Counted from the first letter of the stretch, positions 1-10,438 are shown. The stretch is 64,000 nt of DNA from Arsenophonus melophagi (GCA_032378655.1 JAVYJS010000004.1:1-64000); one strand, 5' to 3'. A program made the numbers and translations. Notes: generated by a model not told the origin, from the sequence alone.

Positions 1-13
1 ATATCCAAGTAAT

Positions 14-56
14 CTTAACTCACCACTACTACTTTAAGTAGTAGTGGTGAGTTAAG
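14..56. repeat. Perfect palindrome, 21-bp arms
   Basis: Arms 14-34 and 36-56 are exact reverse complements around a single central base. It lies about 100 bp beyond the stop codon of pyrB (minus strand), so it may end pyrB transcription and also transcription arriving from outside the window. No clear T-run follows on the minus strand. It belongs to the dispersed hairpin set of this window. Confidence 0.85.
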
Positions 57-158
57 TAATAGGTGATATTGCATTGTTGCCGTTGTTATGGGATATGAGA
101 TTAATATAAGTATGATATTCGTAATCTACAATTAGATCATGATTAAACGTTGAATATA

Positions 159-1094
159 TTAAAAATTAATCGTTTTATTAAGTATTAATGCTAAAAGTGC
201 TTGTCGTGAATAAATACCATTACCGGCTTGTTGAAAATAGTAAGCATGAGATGTGTTATCAACATCAGTGGTAATTTCATCAATACGTGGTAAAGGATGT
301 AAAATTTTCATTCCAGGTTTAGCATTTTTTAATTTGTGACTAGTTAAAATAAACTTTACTTTAATATTGGAGTACTCTAAAGGATTTAAACGCTCTTTTT
401 GTACTCGAGTTATATAAAGAATATCCAGTTCTGGTAAAATCGCTTCTATATTATCATGTAAGCTATAAGTAATTCCCTTTTCTTCTAGTAGAAATAGAAG
501 ATAATCAGGCATGCTTAAAGCAGCAGGAGCAAGAAAATAGAAACGATTATTATCAAATTTTGATAATGCTTGGATTAATGAATGAATGGTGCGACCGTAT
601 TTGAGATCCCCAACCATCGCAATATGTAAGTTATTTAAGCAACCATGGACTTCCTGAATGGTAAAGAGATCAAGAATTGTTTGTGTAGGATGTTGATTAG
701 CACCATCACCAGCATTTATGACTGGGACTTGACCGGAACATTGAGCTGCTAAATGTGATGCACCTTCTTGTGGATGACGGATCACAATAGCATCAACATA
801 TTTACTAATAACTGATATAGTATCTGCGAGCGTTTCCCCCTTCTTACCGAAGGAAGTATTATTGCTATCTGAAAAACCTACTACAGAAGCACCTAATCGA
901 TGGATAGCTGTCTCAAAAGAGATACGAGTACGGGTAGATGCTTCGAAGAAGCAACTCGCTATTACTTTATATTTTAGTAAATCTGGCTTCGGATGATTTT
1001 TAAGTGCATTAGCAACTTTAAGTATAGTAAGTAAATCTTCACGTTTTAAATCATGAATTGAGATTATATCTCGAAGATATAATGGGTTAATCAT
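159..1094 (-). CDS. pyrB: Aspartate carbamoyltransferase catalytic chain
   Basis: Catalyses the first committed step of pyrimidine synthesis: carbamoyl phosphate plus L-aspartate to N-carbamoyl-aspartate, in the cytoplasm. The carbamoyl-phosphate motif STRTR, the GKKGET lysine loop and the NQHPTQ segment are all present, and the C-terminal region matches E. coli closely. The frame opens upstream at 1151, but the family start (Met-Ile-Asn-Pro-Leu-Tyr) is the ATG at 1094, with AAGGA six bases ahead, giving 311 residues as in E. coli. The regulatory-chain gene pyrI, which normally follows within a few bases, is absent from the 158 bp left downstream. The enzyme is therefore probably an unregulated catalytic trimer, unless pyrI lies elsewhere. 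Confidence 0.97.
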   Translation of the reverse strand: MINPLYLRDIISIHDLKREDLLTILKVANALKNHPKPDLLKYKVIASCFFEASTRTRISFETAIHRLGASVVGFSDSNNTSFGKKGETLADTISVISKYVDAIVIRHPQEGASHLAAQCSGQVPVINAGDGANQHPTQTILDLFTIQEVHGCLNNLHIAMVGDLKYGRTIHSLIQALSKFDNNRFYFLAPAALSMPDYLLFLLEEKGITYSLHDNIEAILPELDILYITRVQKERLNPLEYSNIKVKFILTSHKLKNAKPGMKILHPLPRIDEITTDVDNTSHAYYFQQAGNGIYSRQALLALILNKTINF

Positions 1095-1668
1095 GCATTT
1101 TCCTTGATGTGTTATAAAACATAATTTTTTTAGAGCAAATCTAATTTTCATTTCAGGAATGAAATAATAGGGTTAGTCAATGAGGAAATGCAATAACTAA
1201 AAATCCATCTGCAGAAAGGTAGAGCGTGATTTTTTAATAATTGGTATGTATGTTCTTAATACAATCTTGGCGCATTATATGCTCCTGCTCTCTTGAGCAG
1301 CCAGTAATTTTCTGAAACTTAAATAATTTTGCTAATTATTATTATTAGTAATGCGATTAATTGTTTGGTATAATAAATTAAGAAAATAGTTCACGATTTA
1401 TTATGCTTATTTAATTCAAAAGTGCCTATGATCATTTGCTCATCAAGCATTTAATGTTTTTTGAACAAAATTGTATTAAAAAGTAATTTTTAAAATCTAA
1501 GTTCAAGGATAATTACAAACAAATATAATATCAATCTATATAAAGATGTATATAAATGATTTCTTGTAAAGAAAAGAAAAGTGCAATTTAATTAAAAATG
1601 TTGTCACAATAACAACAGTACGATCCCTGTTGAATGTTAAAATATAGCAATGGAATAGCCATTAATGG

Positions 1669-1707
1669 TAGTAAACCTTATTTTCTTTATGAAAATAAGG
1701 TTTACTA
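1669..1707. repeat. Perfect hairpin, 17-bp stem, 5-nt loop
   Basis: Arms 1669-1685 and 1691-1707 pair without mismatch around the loop TTTAT. It lies in the middle of the pyrB-valS gap, about 400 bp from the nearest gene end, so a terminator role is not obvious. Confidence 0.85.
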
Positions 1708-2048
1708 AATGCAAGGTATTGTGTCGTTTAAATTATTATTACAATAGGAATTGTAATATAGCATTTACTAGATATAAAATAAATGAAGAGCAGAGAGTGG
1801 AAACGCATCAAATGATGAAAATATCTTGAATAATGTTCTGAATAAAGATTTTATTCTCCTAAAACCCTCAGAGTTGCAACAGTTACATTAAAATTAAGTT
1901 ATAAAGCACATGACTCTGAATAGTGCATGTAGAGCAAGCAATCGTTATATTCATGTCTAGTATGCTTACTGAGTCACGAGTAATGTTTTATGTAAAATAC
2001 ATTGTATGAAAATGATATAATTGATGTTTTGAATGGGCAATAGCATTG

Positions 2049-2079
2049 ATTCTAATAATTCTAACAGAATTATTAGAAT
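2049..2079. repeat. Perfect hairpin, 14-bp stem, beyond valS
   Basis: Arms 2049-2062 and 2066-2079 with loop AAC. It lies 35 bp beyond the valS stop codon on the transcript side and could stabilise or end that mRNA, although the stem is AT-rich and no T-run follows. A second 8-bp inverted repeat (2099-2106 with 2121-2128) straddles the valS stop codon. Confidence 0.75.
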
Positions 2080-2113
2080 GGATTTCTTAAGCAAGGCTAA
2101 CGCTGTCCTGTAG

Positions 2114-5038
2114 CTAAAGTACAGCGTTTTTGCAACTTTCTAAAAGGGAGTAAAAAAATTGCTTTTGATTAATGAGTTTTTTTTGTGTTGCTAAATGGAC
2201 CTCTAGACGTGCACGTTCTTTTTCAACAACAACAGGAGGTGCTTGTTCAAGAAAACTATGATTAGTTAATTTATTTTTAATTGCTATTATCTCTTTTTCT
2301 AATTTATTCAGCTCTTTCTCTATCTTTGTTAATTCAGTATTTTTATCGACTAAATCTGCTATTGGAATCAATACTTCTGAACCATCAATCAGTTTAGTCA
2401 CAGAAAGTGGTGTTGGTTGCAGCTCATCTAAAATAGTAATAGAGTTAATATTAACCATTGACTGAATAAAAATAAGATTTTTTGTTATACGTCTTTTTGT
2501 TGCAAGAGTAGCACCACGTAATAACAGATCTAATGACTTAGAAGACGCAATATTCATTTCGACACGAATGTTTCGTATAACATTAATGAGTTCTTTGATC
2601 CAAGCAAAATCATGGTGTGCAGCTTCATCAACTTTTTCAACTGAAAAAGTTGGAAAAGGCTGTAACATGATAGTTTCTTGTTCGATTCCATTAATGACCT
2701 TCAAGCGCTGCCAAATAGTCTCAGTAATAAATGGAATAATAGGATGCGCTAGTCGTAATAAGCTTTCTAATATTTCAATTAAGGTATAACGTGTCGCACG
2801 AATTTCGGCTTTATTCCCATTATGGATGGCTGACTTAGATAGTTCCAAGTACCAATCGCAAAATTGGTTCCAGGTAAATTCATATAAAATATTGGCCGCT
2901 ATATCAAAGCGATAAGAATCTAATGCTTCACGATATAGTTTTACTGTTTTGTTAAATTCTGTCCTGATCCAGCGATCAGGAAGAGAAAAAATCATTTTGC
3001 CTCCATGCTGACCACAATTTTTTCCCGCAGTATTTATTAAGACATAGCGACTCGCATGCCACAGTTTATTACAAAAATTACGATATCCAGTGAGACGTTT
3101 CATATCCCAATGAATATCTCGCCCAGTTGATGCTAATGCCGCAAGCGTAAACCGTAAAGCGTCAGTACCATGTGCTTTAATACCATGTGGGTATTTTTTA
3201 CTTGTACGTTTAGCGATTTTTTCAGCTAATTGTGGTTGCAGCATATTGCTAGTACGTTTCGTCAACAGGTCCTCTAAGGAAATACCATCAATCAGATCAA
3301 GCGGATCAATAACATTGCCTTTAGATTTTGACATTTTTATTCCTTCTTCATCCCGAATTAGACCAGTCATGTAGATGGTTTTAAAAGGAATTTGCCCTTG
3401 TCCATTTTCATCTTTGATTAAATACATTGTCAGCATGATCATTCGTGCTATCCAAAAAAAGATAATATCAAAACCACTAACTAACACATCAGTTGGATGG
3501 AACGTTTTTAACGTGTTGCTATTTTCCGGCCAGCCTAATGCTGAAAATATCCATAGACTAGAAGAGAACCAAGTGTCTAATACATCTTCATCTTGATGTA
3601 AACTAATATCAGTACTAAAATGGTTCTTATGACGAACTTCCTCTTCATCATAACCAACATAAACATTGCCAACTTCATCATACCAAGCAGGTATCCTGTG
3701 ACCCCACCATAATTGGCGTGAAATACACCAATCGTGAATATTCTGCATCCATGAAAAATACATATTTTCATACTGTTTCGGAAAAAATTGAATACGACCA
3801 TCTTTTACTGCGTTAATGGCTTGATCAGCTAATGGTAAAGTACGAACATACCATTGATTAGTTAGCATTGGTTCAATAATAACGCCACTACGATCACCAT
3901 AAGGTATTGTCAGTTGATGTGGTTTTAAGGTAACTAGTAATCCTAATTTTTTTAAGTCCATGACAATTGCTTGACGAGCAGTTAAGCGATCCATACCTTG
4001 ATAGTGTTCAGGAATAGTGGTTGTATACATGGTACTAGGATTTCCAAAACTATCGAAGACTTCAGCTTTTTGACGAAGCTTTCCATTGTAATCGAAAATA
4101 TTGATCATGGCTAACTTATGACGTTTGCTGACTTCATAGTCGTTAAAATCATGTGCGGGAGAAATTTTAACGCATCCTGTACCCTTTCTCATATCGGCGT
4201 GTTCATCAGCAACGATAGGAATACGACGATTAAGTAAAGGTAGCAAAATATTTTTTCCAATTAAATTCTTGTAACGTAGATCGGCGGGATTAACTGCAAC
4301 ACCTGTATCTCCCAAAATTGTTTCTGGTCTAGTAGTTGCAACAACCAAGTAATCTTTGCCTTCTAATGTTCTGACACTATCATCAAGTGGATAACGTAAA
4401 TACCACATCAAACCATTAACTTTTCGATTTTCTACTTCCAAATCTGAAATAGCAGTATGTAGTTTAGGATCCCAGTTAACCAATCGCTTACCACGGTAAA
4501 TAAGATCATCTTTATAGAGCTTAATGAATGCTTCTTTTACTGCTTTTGAAAGACCGGTATCCATGGTAAAACGTTCACGTTGCCAATCAATAGAATTACC
4601 TAGTCGTCGCATTTGCTTAGAAATATTACCACTTGTTTCTGCTTTCCATTGCCATACTTTTTCGATAAATGCTTCTCTTCCATAGTCATGTCGAGTTTTA
4701 TTCTCTTCAACAGCAATTTTTCGTTCAACTAGAATCTGAGTGGCAATCCCTGCATGATCTGTACCACTTTGCCAAAGTGTGTTTTTTCCTTGCATACGTT
4801 GATAGCGAATTAAGATATCCATTATTGTTTGTTGAAAAGCATGCCCCATATGCAAATTACCTGTGATATTTGGTGGTGGGATTACAATACAAAAACTCTC
4901 TTTGCTGTTATCACCATGTGGGGAAAAATAACCATTTTTTTCCCATTGTTGATATAGAGGTTGTTCAATTTTATCTGGCTGATAAGTTTTGTCGAGTGAT
5001 AGTTTAGAATGCTCTTGATTTACTGGATTTTTTTCCAT
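2114..5038 (-). CDS. valS: Valyl-tRNA synthetase
   Basis: Charges tRNA-Val with valine and edits threonine. Class I signatures are clear: HMGH in the N-terminal Rossmann fold (about residue 65) and KMSKS near residue 560. The editing domain lies between them, and a C-terminal coiled coil rich in Lys and Glu closes the protein. The open frame begins with GTG at 5050, but the ATG at 5038 is the more plausible start (974 residues). Compared with E. coli (951 residues) there are about 14 extra N-terminal residues before the conserved Lys-Thr-Tyr segment. The start lies inside holC (35-bp overlap), so the two are translated from one mRNA, as in related bacteria. Confidence 0.97.
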   Translation of the reverse strand: MEKNPVNQEHSKLSLDKTYQPDKIEQPLYQQWEKNGYFSPHGDNSKESFCIVIPPPNITGNLHMGHAFQQTIMDILIRYQRMQGKNTLWQSGTDHAGIATQILVERKIAVEENKTRHDYGREAFIEKVWQWKAETSGNISKQMRRLGNSIDWQRERFTMDTGLSKAVKEAFIKLYKDDLIYRGKRLVNWDPKLHTAISDLEVENRKVNGLMWYLRYPLDDSVRTLEGKDYLVVATTRPETILGDTGVAVNPADLRYKNLIGKNILLPLLNRRIPIVADEHADMRKGTGCVKISPAHDFNDYEVSKRHKLAMINIFDYNGKLRQKAEVFDSFGNPSTMYTTTIPEHYQGMDRLTARQAIVMDLKKLGLLVTLKPHQLTIPYGDRSGVIIEPMLTNQWYVRTLPLADQAINAVKDGRIQFFPKQYENMYFSWMQNIHDWCISRQLWWGHRIPAWYDEVGNVYVGYDEEEVRHKNHFSTDISLHQDEDVLDTWFSSSLWIFSALGWPENSNTLKTFHPTDVLVSGFDIIFFWIARMIMLTMYLIKDENGQGQIPFKTIYMTGLIRDEEGIKMSKSKGNVIDPLDLIDGISLEDLLTKRTSNMLQPQLAEKIAKRTSKKYPHGIKAHGTDALRFTLAALASTGRDIHWDMKRLTGYRNFCNKLWHASRYVLINTAGKNCGQHGGKMIFSLPDRWIRTEFNKTVKLYREALDSYRFDIAANILYEFTWNQFCDWYLELSKSAIHNGNKAEIRATRYTLIEILESLLRLAHPIIPFITETIWQRLKVINGIEQETIMLQPFPTFSVEKVDEAAHHDFAWIKELINVIRNIRVEMNIASSKSLDLLLRGATLATKRRITKNLIFIQSMVNINSITILDELQPTPLSVTKLIDGSEVLIPIADLVDKNTELTKIEKELNKLEKEIIAIKNKLTNHSFLEQAPPVVVEKERARLEVHLATQKKLINQKQFFYSLLESCKNAVL

Positions 5039-5504
5039 ATGACTCGTCACTTATTACGTGGTTACTGATTTCTACCATATTGACATTAAAACCCATGTTG
5101 CGATAAGTTTTATATCGTTCGCGTGCTAATCTTTTTAAGTTTTCATCAATTGGTACAAAGTCTATTATTTCATTAAATGCTAAAGCAAAGTCTGCAACTG
5201 TTAATTGTAAATTTATTAATATATCTCTATCCGAACTACTTCGTTTTTTTGACCAAGAAAGCTCAACAGGTGAGCCATAGCGAGGTCCTTCTCCAGCTAA
5301 ATTATGTGGAATAAATTGATGAGATTCTCTTTGCCAAAGTATTTTATCTAATTTTTTAGCCTGTATTTGATCTTCACATGCAATTAAAACCCGTTTACCA
5401 ATCTTCCAGTATTCTGCAGCTAGCTGACAGGCTAAGCATTCATGATTTTTAAGTTTTGCTTGTAAAGGTAGTTGTTCTATTAAATAGAAAATTGTTTTTT
5501 TCAT
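5004..5504 (-). CDS. holC: DNA polymerase III chi subunit
   Basis: Chi links the clamp loader to single-strand binding protein at the replication fork. The sequence follows E. coli HolC throughout, including the runs GKRVLIACED, PHNLAGEGPR and KRSSSxRDILI. At 166 residues it is longer than the E. coli protein (147) because the C-terminus runs about 17 residues past the usual end, into the first codons of valS. That extension may reflect loss of the original stop codon. The start at 5504 agrees with the family; no good ribosome-binding site is visible. It lies between pepA and valS as in E. coli. Confidence 0.93.
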   Translation of the reverse strand: MKKTIFYLIEQLPLQAKLKNHECLACQLAAEYWKIGKRVLIACEDQIQAKKLDKILWQRESHQFIPHNLAGEGPRYGSPVELSWSKKRSSSDRDILINLQLTVADFALAFNEIIDFVPIDENLKRLARERYKTYRNMGFNVNMVEISNHVISDESYGKKSSKSRAF

Positions 5505-5589
5505 CGCAGTATGTTGATAGAATAAACTTCATTACCATTCCTAATGAAATACTCTTAATATATTTATAACATATTCATAGACCAATTAT

Positions 5590-7095
5590 TTATCTCGTGC
5601 TTGTATAAGCACGGTTTAACAGAAATTGAGCAAGTAACGAAACAGGACGACCTGTTGCTCCTTTTCTTTTTCCTGATTGCCAAGCTGTTCCTGCAATATC
5701 TAAATGTGCCCAACGATACTTAGTAGCAAAGCGCTCCAGGAAACACCCAGCTGTAATTGCGCCGCCTGCGCGCCCTCCTATATTAGCAAGATCAGCAAAA
5801 TTTGATTTTAACTGCTCATAAAACTCCTCATCTAGAGGAAGGCGCCATGCCTTATCGCCAGACTGCTTAGCAGCAATAAGTAATTCATTGGCTAAAGGAT
5901 TATGATTTGACATTAACCCACTATAGTGATGACCAAGAGCAATGATACAGGCTCCCGTTAAAGTTGCAACATCAATGACCACATCAGGCTCAAAACGTTC
6001 AATATAGGTTAGTACATCACAAAGAACTAATCTTCCTTCTGCGTCAGTATTAAGGACGTCCACAGTCTTTCCTGACATAGTAGTTAAAATATCGCCAGGT
6101 CGATATGCTTTGCTGCTCGGCATATTTTCACAGCCAGCTAATATCGCAATGACATTAATAGGTAACTTTAGCTTAGCAAGAAAGTGCATGACGCCATAAA
6201 CAGCCGCGGCTCCGCACATATCGTATTTCATTTCATCTAGGCAGTCGGATGTCTTTAAAGAAATACCTCCAGAGTCAAACGTTAACCCTTTACCAATTAA
6301 TGTAATTGGTTTAGCTTTTGGATCATTACTTCCTTTATACTCCATAATTGACATTAGTGATTCATTTTGAGATCCTTGTCCAACAGCTAAATATGCATGC
6401 ATCGCCAGCTCTTTCATCTGTTCTTCTCCAATCACTTTTGTGGTAAGGTTTGGAAAATTATCAGCTAACTGGCGTGCTTGCGACGCTAAATAGCTTGCAT
6501 TGCAAATATTAGGCGGCATATTTGCAAGATCTTTTGCAGACTGAATGCCTAATGAGATCGCAATACCATGCGCAATAGCGCTCTTACCATCTATTAAATC
6601 TCTACGTGTTGAAACATTAAAGACGATTTTACGTAAAGGACAGCGTGGCTTGCACGTATTACTTTTAAGTTGATTAAATACGTATAATGTTTTTTTTATA
6701 ATTTCAACTGCTTGACGTACTTTCCAATAATTATTGCGATTTTTTACATGTAGCTCAGTTAAAAAGAAAACAGCTTCCCTTGATCCAGTGTCATTCAAGG
6801 TATTAATTATTTTTTGAATAATCTGTTTATATTTATGCTCATTAAGTTCACGTTCTTTACCACATCCAACTATCAGAATGCGCTCAGATAATATATTAGG
6901 CACATTGTACAGTAATAACGTTTGACCTACTTTACCTTCTAGTTCTCCGCGGCGCAGTAAAGCACTGATGTATCCATTAGTGATGGAATCTAATTTTGCG
7001 GATATAGGTGATAGGCGACGAAGTTCAAAGACACCAACAATAATACAGGCGCTATGTTGTTTCTCTAGGCTACCTATTTTTATAGTAAACTCCAT
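5590..7095 (-). CDS. pepA: Cytosol aminopeptidase A (leucyl aminopeptidase)
   Basis: A two-metal M17 aminopeptidase that removes N-terminal residues from peptides; in E. coli it also binds DNA at Xer recombination sites and the carAB promoter. The family signature NTDAEGRLVLCDVL and the metal ligands in the GKGLTFDSGGIS and DMCGAA segments are intact. The frame is open to 7146, but the family start (Met-Glu-Phe) is the ATG at 7095, preceded by CAGGAGA at good spacing, giving 501 residues against 503 in E. coli. It is divergent from lptF across a gap of about 310 bp that must hold both promoters. Confidence 0.97.
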   Translation of the reverse strand: MEFTIKIGSLEKQHSACIIVGVFELRRLSPISAKLDSITNGYISALLRRGELEGKVGQTLLLYNVPNILSERILIVGCGKERELNEHKYKQIIQKIINTLNDTGSREAVFFLTELHVKNRNNYWKVRQAVEIIKKTLYVFNQLKSNTCKPRCPLRKIVFNVSTRRDLIDGKSAIAHGIAISLGIQSAKDLANMPPNICNASYLASQARQLADNFPNLTTKVIGEEQMKELAMHAYLAVGQGSQNESLMSIMEYKGSNDPKAKPITLIGKGLTFDSGGISLKTSDCLDEMKYDMCGAAAVYGVMHFLAKLKLPINVIAILAGCENMPSSKAYRPGDILTTMSGKTVDVLNTDAEGRLVLCDVLTYIERFEPDVVIDVATLTGACIIALGHHYSGLMSNHNPLANELLIAAKQSGDKAWRLPLDEEFYEQLKSNFADLANIGGRAGGAITAGCFLERFATKYRWAHLDIAGTAWQSGKRKGATGRPVSLLAQFLLNRAYTSTR

Positions 7096-7404
7096 GTACT
7101 CTCCTGAGTGATAAAAACGAAGATCAATACTATCGCTAAAATGCATGAACTGCTTAACATTAGCAGAAAATATTTTATTACCTAATAAAATAGCTATTTA
7201 TATTACTTACCATACTAGACAGGTATGGTTAAGTAATGTTTTACGATAAAATATATGCTGTTAACTTAACAATAATCAATTCCTATAATATATTAGGATG
7301 ATATATCTCTCTATTGAGAAAATCAAAATAATGGTACTTCACTATAACTATATGATGAAATTAACTTTTTTGATAAAAACAAGTTTTTTATAGGTGTAAT
7401 GAGT
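7096..7404. promoter_or_regulatory. Divergent pepA / lptFG control region
   Basis: The two operons face away from each other here, so both promoters must lie in this stretch. A 14-bp inverted repeat with one bulged base (7202-7215 with 7222-7236) sits in the middle. I see no unambiguous -10/-35 pair; the region is almost uniformly AT-rich. Confidence 0.5.
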
Positions 7405-8505
7405 ATGATTATAATTCGATACTTAGTTAAGGAAATACTAAAAAGTCAAATTGCAATACTTGGTATTCTGATTTTAATTTTTTTTAGCCAAAAAATAATT
7501 GGTATATTAAATTCGGCAGCGCAAGGAAATATTCCATCTCATTTAGTTTTTCCTTTACTTTGGCTCGGTATCCCTGAAATGGCACAATGGATTTTTCCAT
7601 TAAGTGTGTTTCTTGGGATATTAATGACTTACAGTAAACTCTATATCAATAGCGAAATTACTGTTATGTATGCTTGCGGCTTCACTAATCAGGTATTAGT
7701 GATAGCGGCTTTAATTCTAGCAGCATGTACTGCTATAATGGCAACAATAAATGTTGCATGGATATTGCCTTTGTCAGCAAAATATCAGGAGCAATCATTA
7801 GCGGATGCAAAAGCTAATCTGAGCTTAGTTAGTATGATTGAGGGTCAATTTAAAACTACTAAAGATCAAAATATTGTTTTGTATATTAGTGATGTAAAAG
7901 GCAAAAATTTTACTGATATTTTTATGGCACAATTGCGCCAGATTAATAATCAACGTCCTTCAGTAGTAATTGCAGAAAAAGGGCGGATCCAAGAGGACCA
8001 AAATGGTAATCAAATTGTGATATTAGATAAAGGAACCCGTTATGAAGGCACTGCATTATTTCGCAATTTTCGTATAACAGATTTTAAAGATTATCAAGCA
8101 GTGATCGATCATAAAGAAACAGTAGTTACAGCTGATAAAATTGAACAAAAGGATCTGTTGCAGTTGTGGCATGCTTCAGATGCTGAAGCAAAAGCAGAAT
8201 TGCACTGGCGTTTAACAGTTGTAGTATCCGCATTGATTATGGCCTTAATAGGCGTTCCTTTAAGTGCAGTGAACCCAAGGCATGGAAGGGTATTAAGCAT
8301 GATACCTGCCATGTTGCTTTATTTATTTTTTTTTCTATTACAAAGTACTGTGCACGCTCATGCAAAAATGGATGAAATAAATCCTAGAATAACCATGTGG
8401 CTAGTTAATGTAGCTTTTTTACTATTAGCGCTCATATTAAATCTTTGGGATACTGTTTTTATGCATCGACTACGTGCTAATTTTTTTATAAAAGAGTCTC
8501 CATAA
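7405..8505 (+). CDS. lptF: LPS export ABC permease LptF
   Basis: Inner-membrane half of the LptB2FG transporter that pulls lipopolysaccharide from the inner membrane into the Lpt bridge. Membrane segments occupy about residues 12-32, 55-75 and 100-120, then comes a periplasmic beta-jellyroll region (about 130-265), then three C-terminal membrane segments. The upstream in-frame ATG at 7399 sits too close to the AGGTG site; the ATG at 7405 gives the E. coli-like start MIIIRYLVKE and 366 residues. The stop overlaps the lptG start by one base (TAATG), implying translational coupling. Retention implies the cell still makes and exports LPS. Confidence 0.96.
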   Translation: MIIIRYLVKEILKSQIAILGILILIFFSQKIIGILNSAAQGNIPSHLVFPLLWLGIPEMAQWIFPLSVFLGILMTYSKLYINSEITVMYACGFTNQVLVIAALILAACTAIMATINVAWILPLSAKYQEQSLADAKANLSLVSMIEGQFKTTKDQNIVLYISDVKGKNFTDIFMAQLRQINNQRPSVVIAEKGRIQEDQNGNQIVILDKGTRYEGTALFRNFRITDFKDYQAVIDHKETVVTADKIEQKDLLQLWHASDAEAKAELHWRLTVVVSALIMALIGVPLSAVNPRHGRVLSMIPAMLLYLFFFLLQSTVHAHAKMDEINPRITMWLVNVAFLLLALILNLWDTVFMHRLRANFFIKESP

Positions 8506-9584
8506 TGTTTGGAGTATTAGATAAATATATTGGTCGTACTATTTTCTGCTCGATCCTAATGACTTTATTTATATTAGTTGTATTATCAGGCATAATTAAA
8601 TTTGTTGAGCAATTAAGAAAGGTCGGTGATGGAGATTATTCCACTTGGAACGCAGGAACTTTTACTTTATTAACTGTTCCAAGAGATATAGAATTGCTAT
8701 TTCCTATGGCAGGATTATTAGGTTCATTACTTGGACTCGGCACTCTTGCAACTAGAAGTGAATTGCTAGTAATGCAGGCTGTTGGTTTTTCTCGCTTACA
8801 GGTCGCAATGTCAGTGATGAAGACTGCTATTCCTTTGTTGAGTCTAACAATAGTTATTGGGGAATGGATTGCCCCTGAAGCAGAGCAGTGGGCACGTAAC
8901 TATCGTACGGAAAAAATTTTTGGGCGATCTTTAATTGCGAAAGATTATAGTTTATGGGCTAAGGACGGTAATGATTTTATTCACATTCAGCACATTTTTG
9001 CTACTAAAAATAAAATAAAAGAAGTTTCGATTTATCAATTTAATGCGCAAAAAAAACTGCAAGCAGTTATCTTTGCTGCTTCTGGTGACTATAATAGTAA
9101 TACTCGTCAATGGCAACTATCACAAGTAGATAGTTCTTGGATTAATAATAAAAAAGATATTATTAACTCACAGAGTTTAGTGATGGATTGGAAAACAAAT
9201 CTAAGCCCTGAAAAATTAGGAGTGGTTTCTCTTGGGCCTGATGCGTTAGCAATCAGGAGGCTATATCAGTATATTAAATATCTTAACGAGACTGGACAAG
9301 AATCAGCAGTCTATACATTAAGCATGTGGAAGAAAATTCTGTCGCCGATTTCTGTTGCTGTCATGATGTTAATGTCCCTTTCATTCATATTTGGACCACT
9401 AAGAAGTGTTACAATGGGAGCAAGGGTATTAATTGGTATTTTAGGAGGATTTATTTTTTATTTGCTAAATGAGGGTTTTGGTAATTTAAGTTTAGTTTAT
9501 GGTATTGTACCGCTAATAGCAGCAATATCACCTAGTGTACTGTTCTTTGTATTAAGTATTTTATTGTTAATACGCCGGAAATAA
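8505..9584 (+). CDS. lptG: LPS export ABC permease LptG
   Basis: Partner of LptF in the LPS extractor. It has the same architecture: N-terminal membrane segments (about residues 13-33, 55-77, 98-120), a periplasmic beta-rich domain, and C-terminal membrane segments ending in an Arg-Arg-Lys tail. It is 359 residues, matching the E. coli length. The ATG shares its A with the lptF stop codon. A strong hairpin begins 3 bp beyond its stop. Confidence 0.96.
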   Translation: MFGVLDKYIGRTIFCSILMTLFILVVLSGIIKFVEQLRKVGDGDYSTWNAGTFTLLTVPRDIELLFPMAGLLGSLLGLGTLATRSELLVMQAVGFSRLQVAMSVMKTAIPLLSLTIVIGEWIAPEAEQWARNYRTEKIFGRSLIAKDYSLWAKDGNDFIHIQHIFATKNKIKEVSIYQFNAQKKLQAVIFAASGDYNSNTRQWQLSQVDSSWINNKKDIINSQSLVMDWKTNLSPEKLGVVSLGPDALAIRRLYQYIKYLNETGQESAVYTLSMWKKILSPISVAVMMLMSLSFIFGPLRSVTMGARVLIGILGGFIFYLLNEGFGNLSLVYGIVPLIAAISPSVLFFVLSILLLIRRK

Positions 9585-9586
9585 CG

Positions 9587-9623
9587 CACTTTTAAACATA
9601 GTCCATGACTATGTTTAAAAGTG
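9587..9623 (+). terminator. Hairpin terminator of lptFG, 17-bp stem
   Basis: Arms 9587-9603 and 9607-9623 pair perfectly around loop CAT, starting 3 bp after the lptG stop and followed by a pyrimidine-rich run (TCTTCTTATCTTTT). Position and downstream run fit a rho-independent terminator, though the stem is AT-rich. Confidence 0.65.
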
Positions 9624-10352
9624 TCTTCTTATCTTTTAAAGATAATCACAAGGTGGTTATCAAAACTTGCTAGTCATTTCTATGCAGATTACTAAAATTG
9701 CCCTCTTTAAGAAATAAATCATGTGAATGAGGCGTTATTATTATATGTTCTAGTGAGAACAGTCATCAAAGAGCAATCCATTTTGGAAAATGTCTTTCAT
9801 ATAGATATTAAGCTTGTCAAAATAACTATGAGCACTGCGAAAGAATTGCACTTTAGCCTCTTGATCAGAAGATTATAAGAGAGAATATGATCGCTTTTTA
9901 CGTGATCAGGTGTTTCTGTACTCATTTGTTATCGGCTACAATCCTTAATTATATCCATGTGCCATTAGCTAGTATTACACGCTTTAAACCATAATTAAAA
10001 GAAAGTTTAGAAAAAATGCTATGTTTTCTCTACTGCTTTAAACAGTAGTTTTTTGACATGTCAGAAGCTACCTCAGAAAACTTAAAATAAAATAGTTTTC
10101 GTTATTACAGAATACTTCACTTTAGTCTTATTGTATTATTAAATAATTTGGAATGGATTAAAATATTGACCGTCTAATTTTGCCACCAATTTGTTACATT
10201 TGATAAACCGATTTTATGAATAATGGCATTAACTCTTTTCCATTATAACAGAGGTTATCTACGCGACAAGCACTTTGGTTTTTAGCATAGGTTATGAGTT
10301 TGTATTTTTATCATCCTTCCAGTTTAGCATGCCTCATGGATTATGTATTTTA

Positions 10353-10392
10353 ATAAAACTCCTTATCATGAAATTATGATAAGGAGTTTTAT
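10353..10392. repeat. Perfect hairpin, 17-bp stem, 6-nt loop
   Basis: Arms 10353-10369 and 10376-10392 are exact reverse complements. It lies in non-coding DNA about 770 bp from the nearest gene end and only 46 bp before the next long hairpin. Confidence 0.85.
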
Positions 10393-10438
10393 GTGCTGAG
10401 TACAGTTTTCCCGTATTAACGTAATTTATGATCTGATT

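Larger units (their letters stand above)
1095..2113. other. Gene-free gap between pyrB and valS
   Basis: About 1 kb of AT-rich DNA. In E. coli, argI, rraB and others lie between pyrB and valS; I could not align any part of this gap to them. It holds a 6-bp hairpin at 1285-1300, an 8-bp one at 1738-1757, and the longer hairpins at 1669-1707 and 2049-2079. The pyrB promoter should be near 1100-1250, but I cannot place it with confidence. Confidence 0.6.

Noticed and set aside
1285..1300. pyrBI-type attenuator upstream of pyrB
   Set aside because: The hairpin is only 6 bp, has no following T-run, and no pyrimidine-rich leader peptide could be found.
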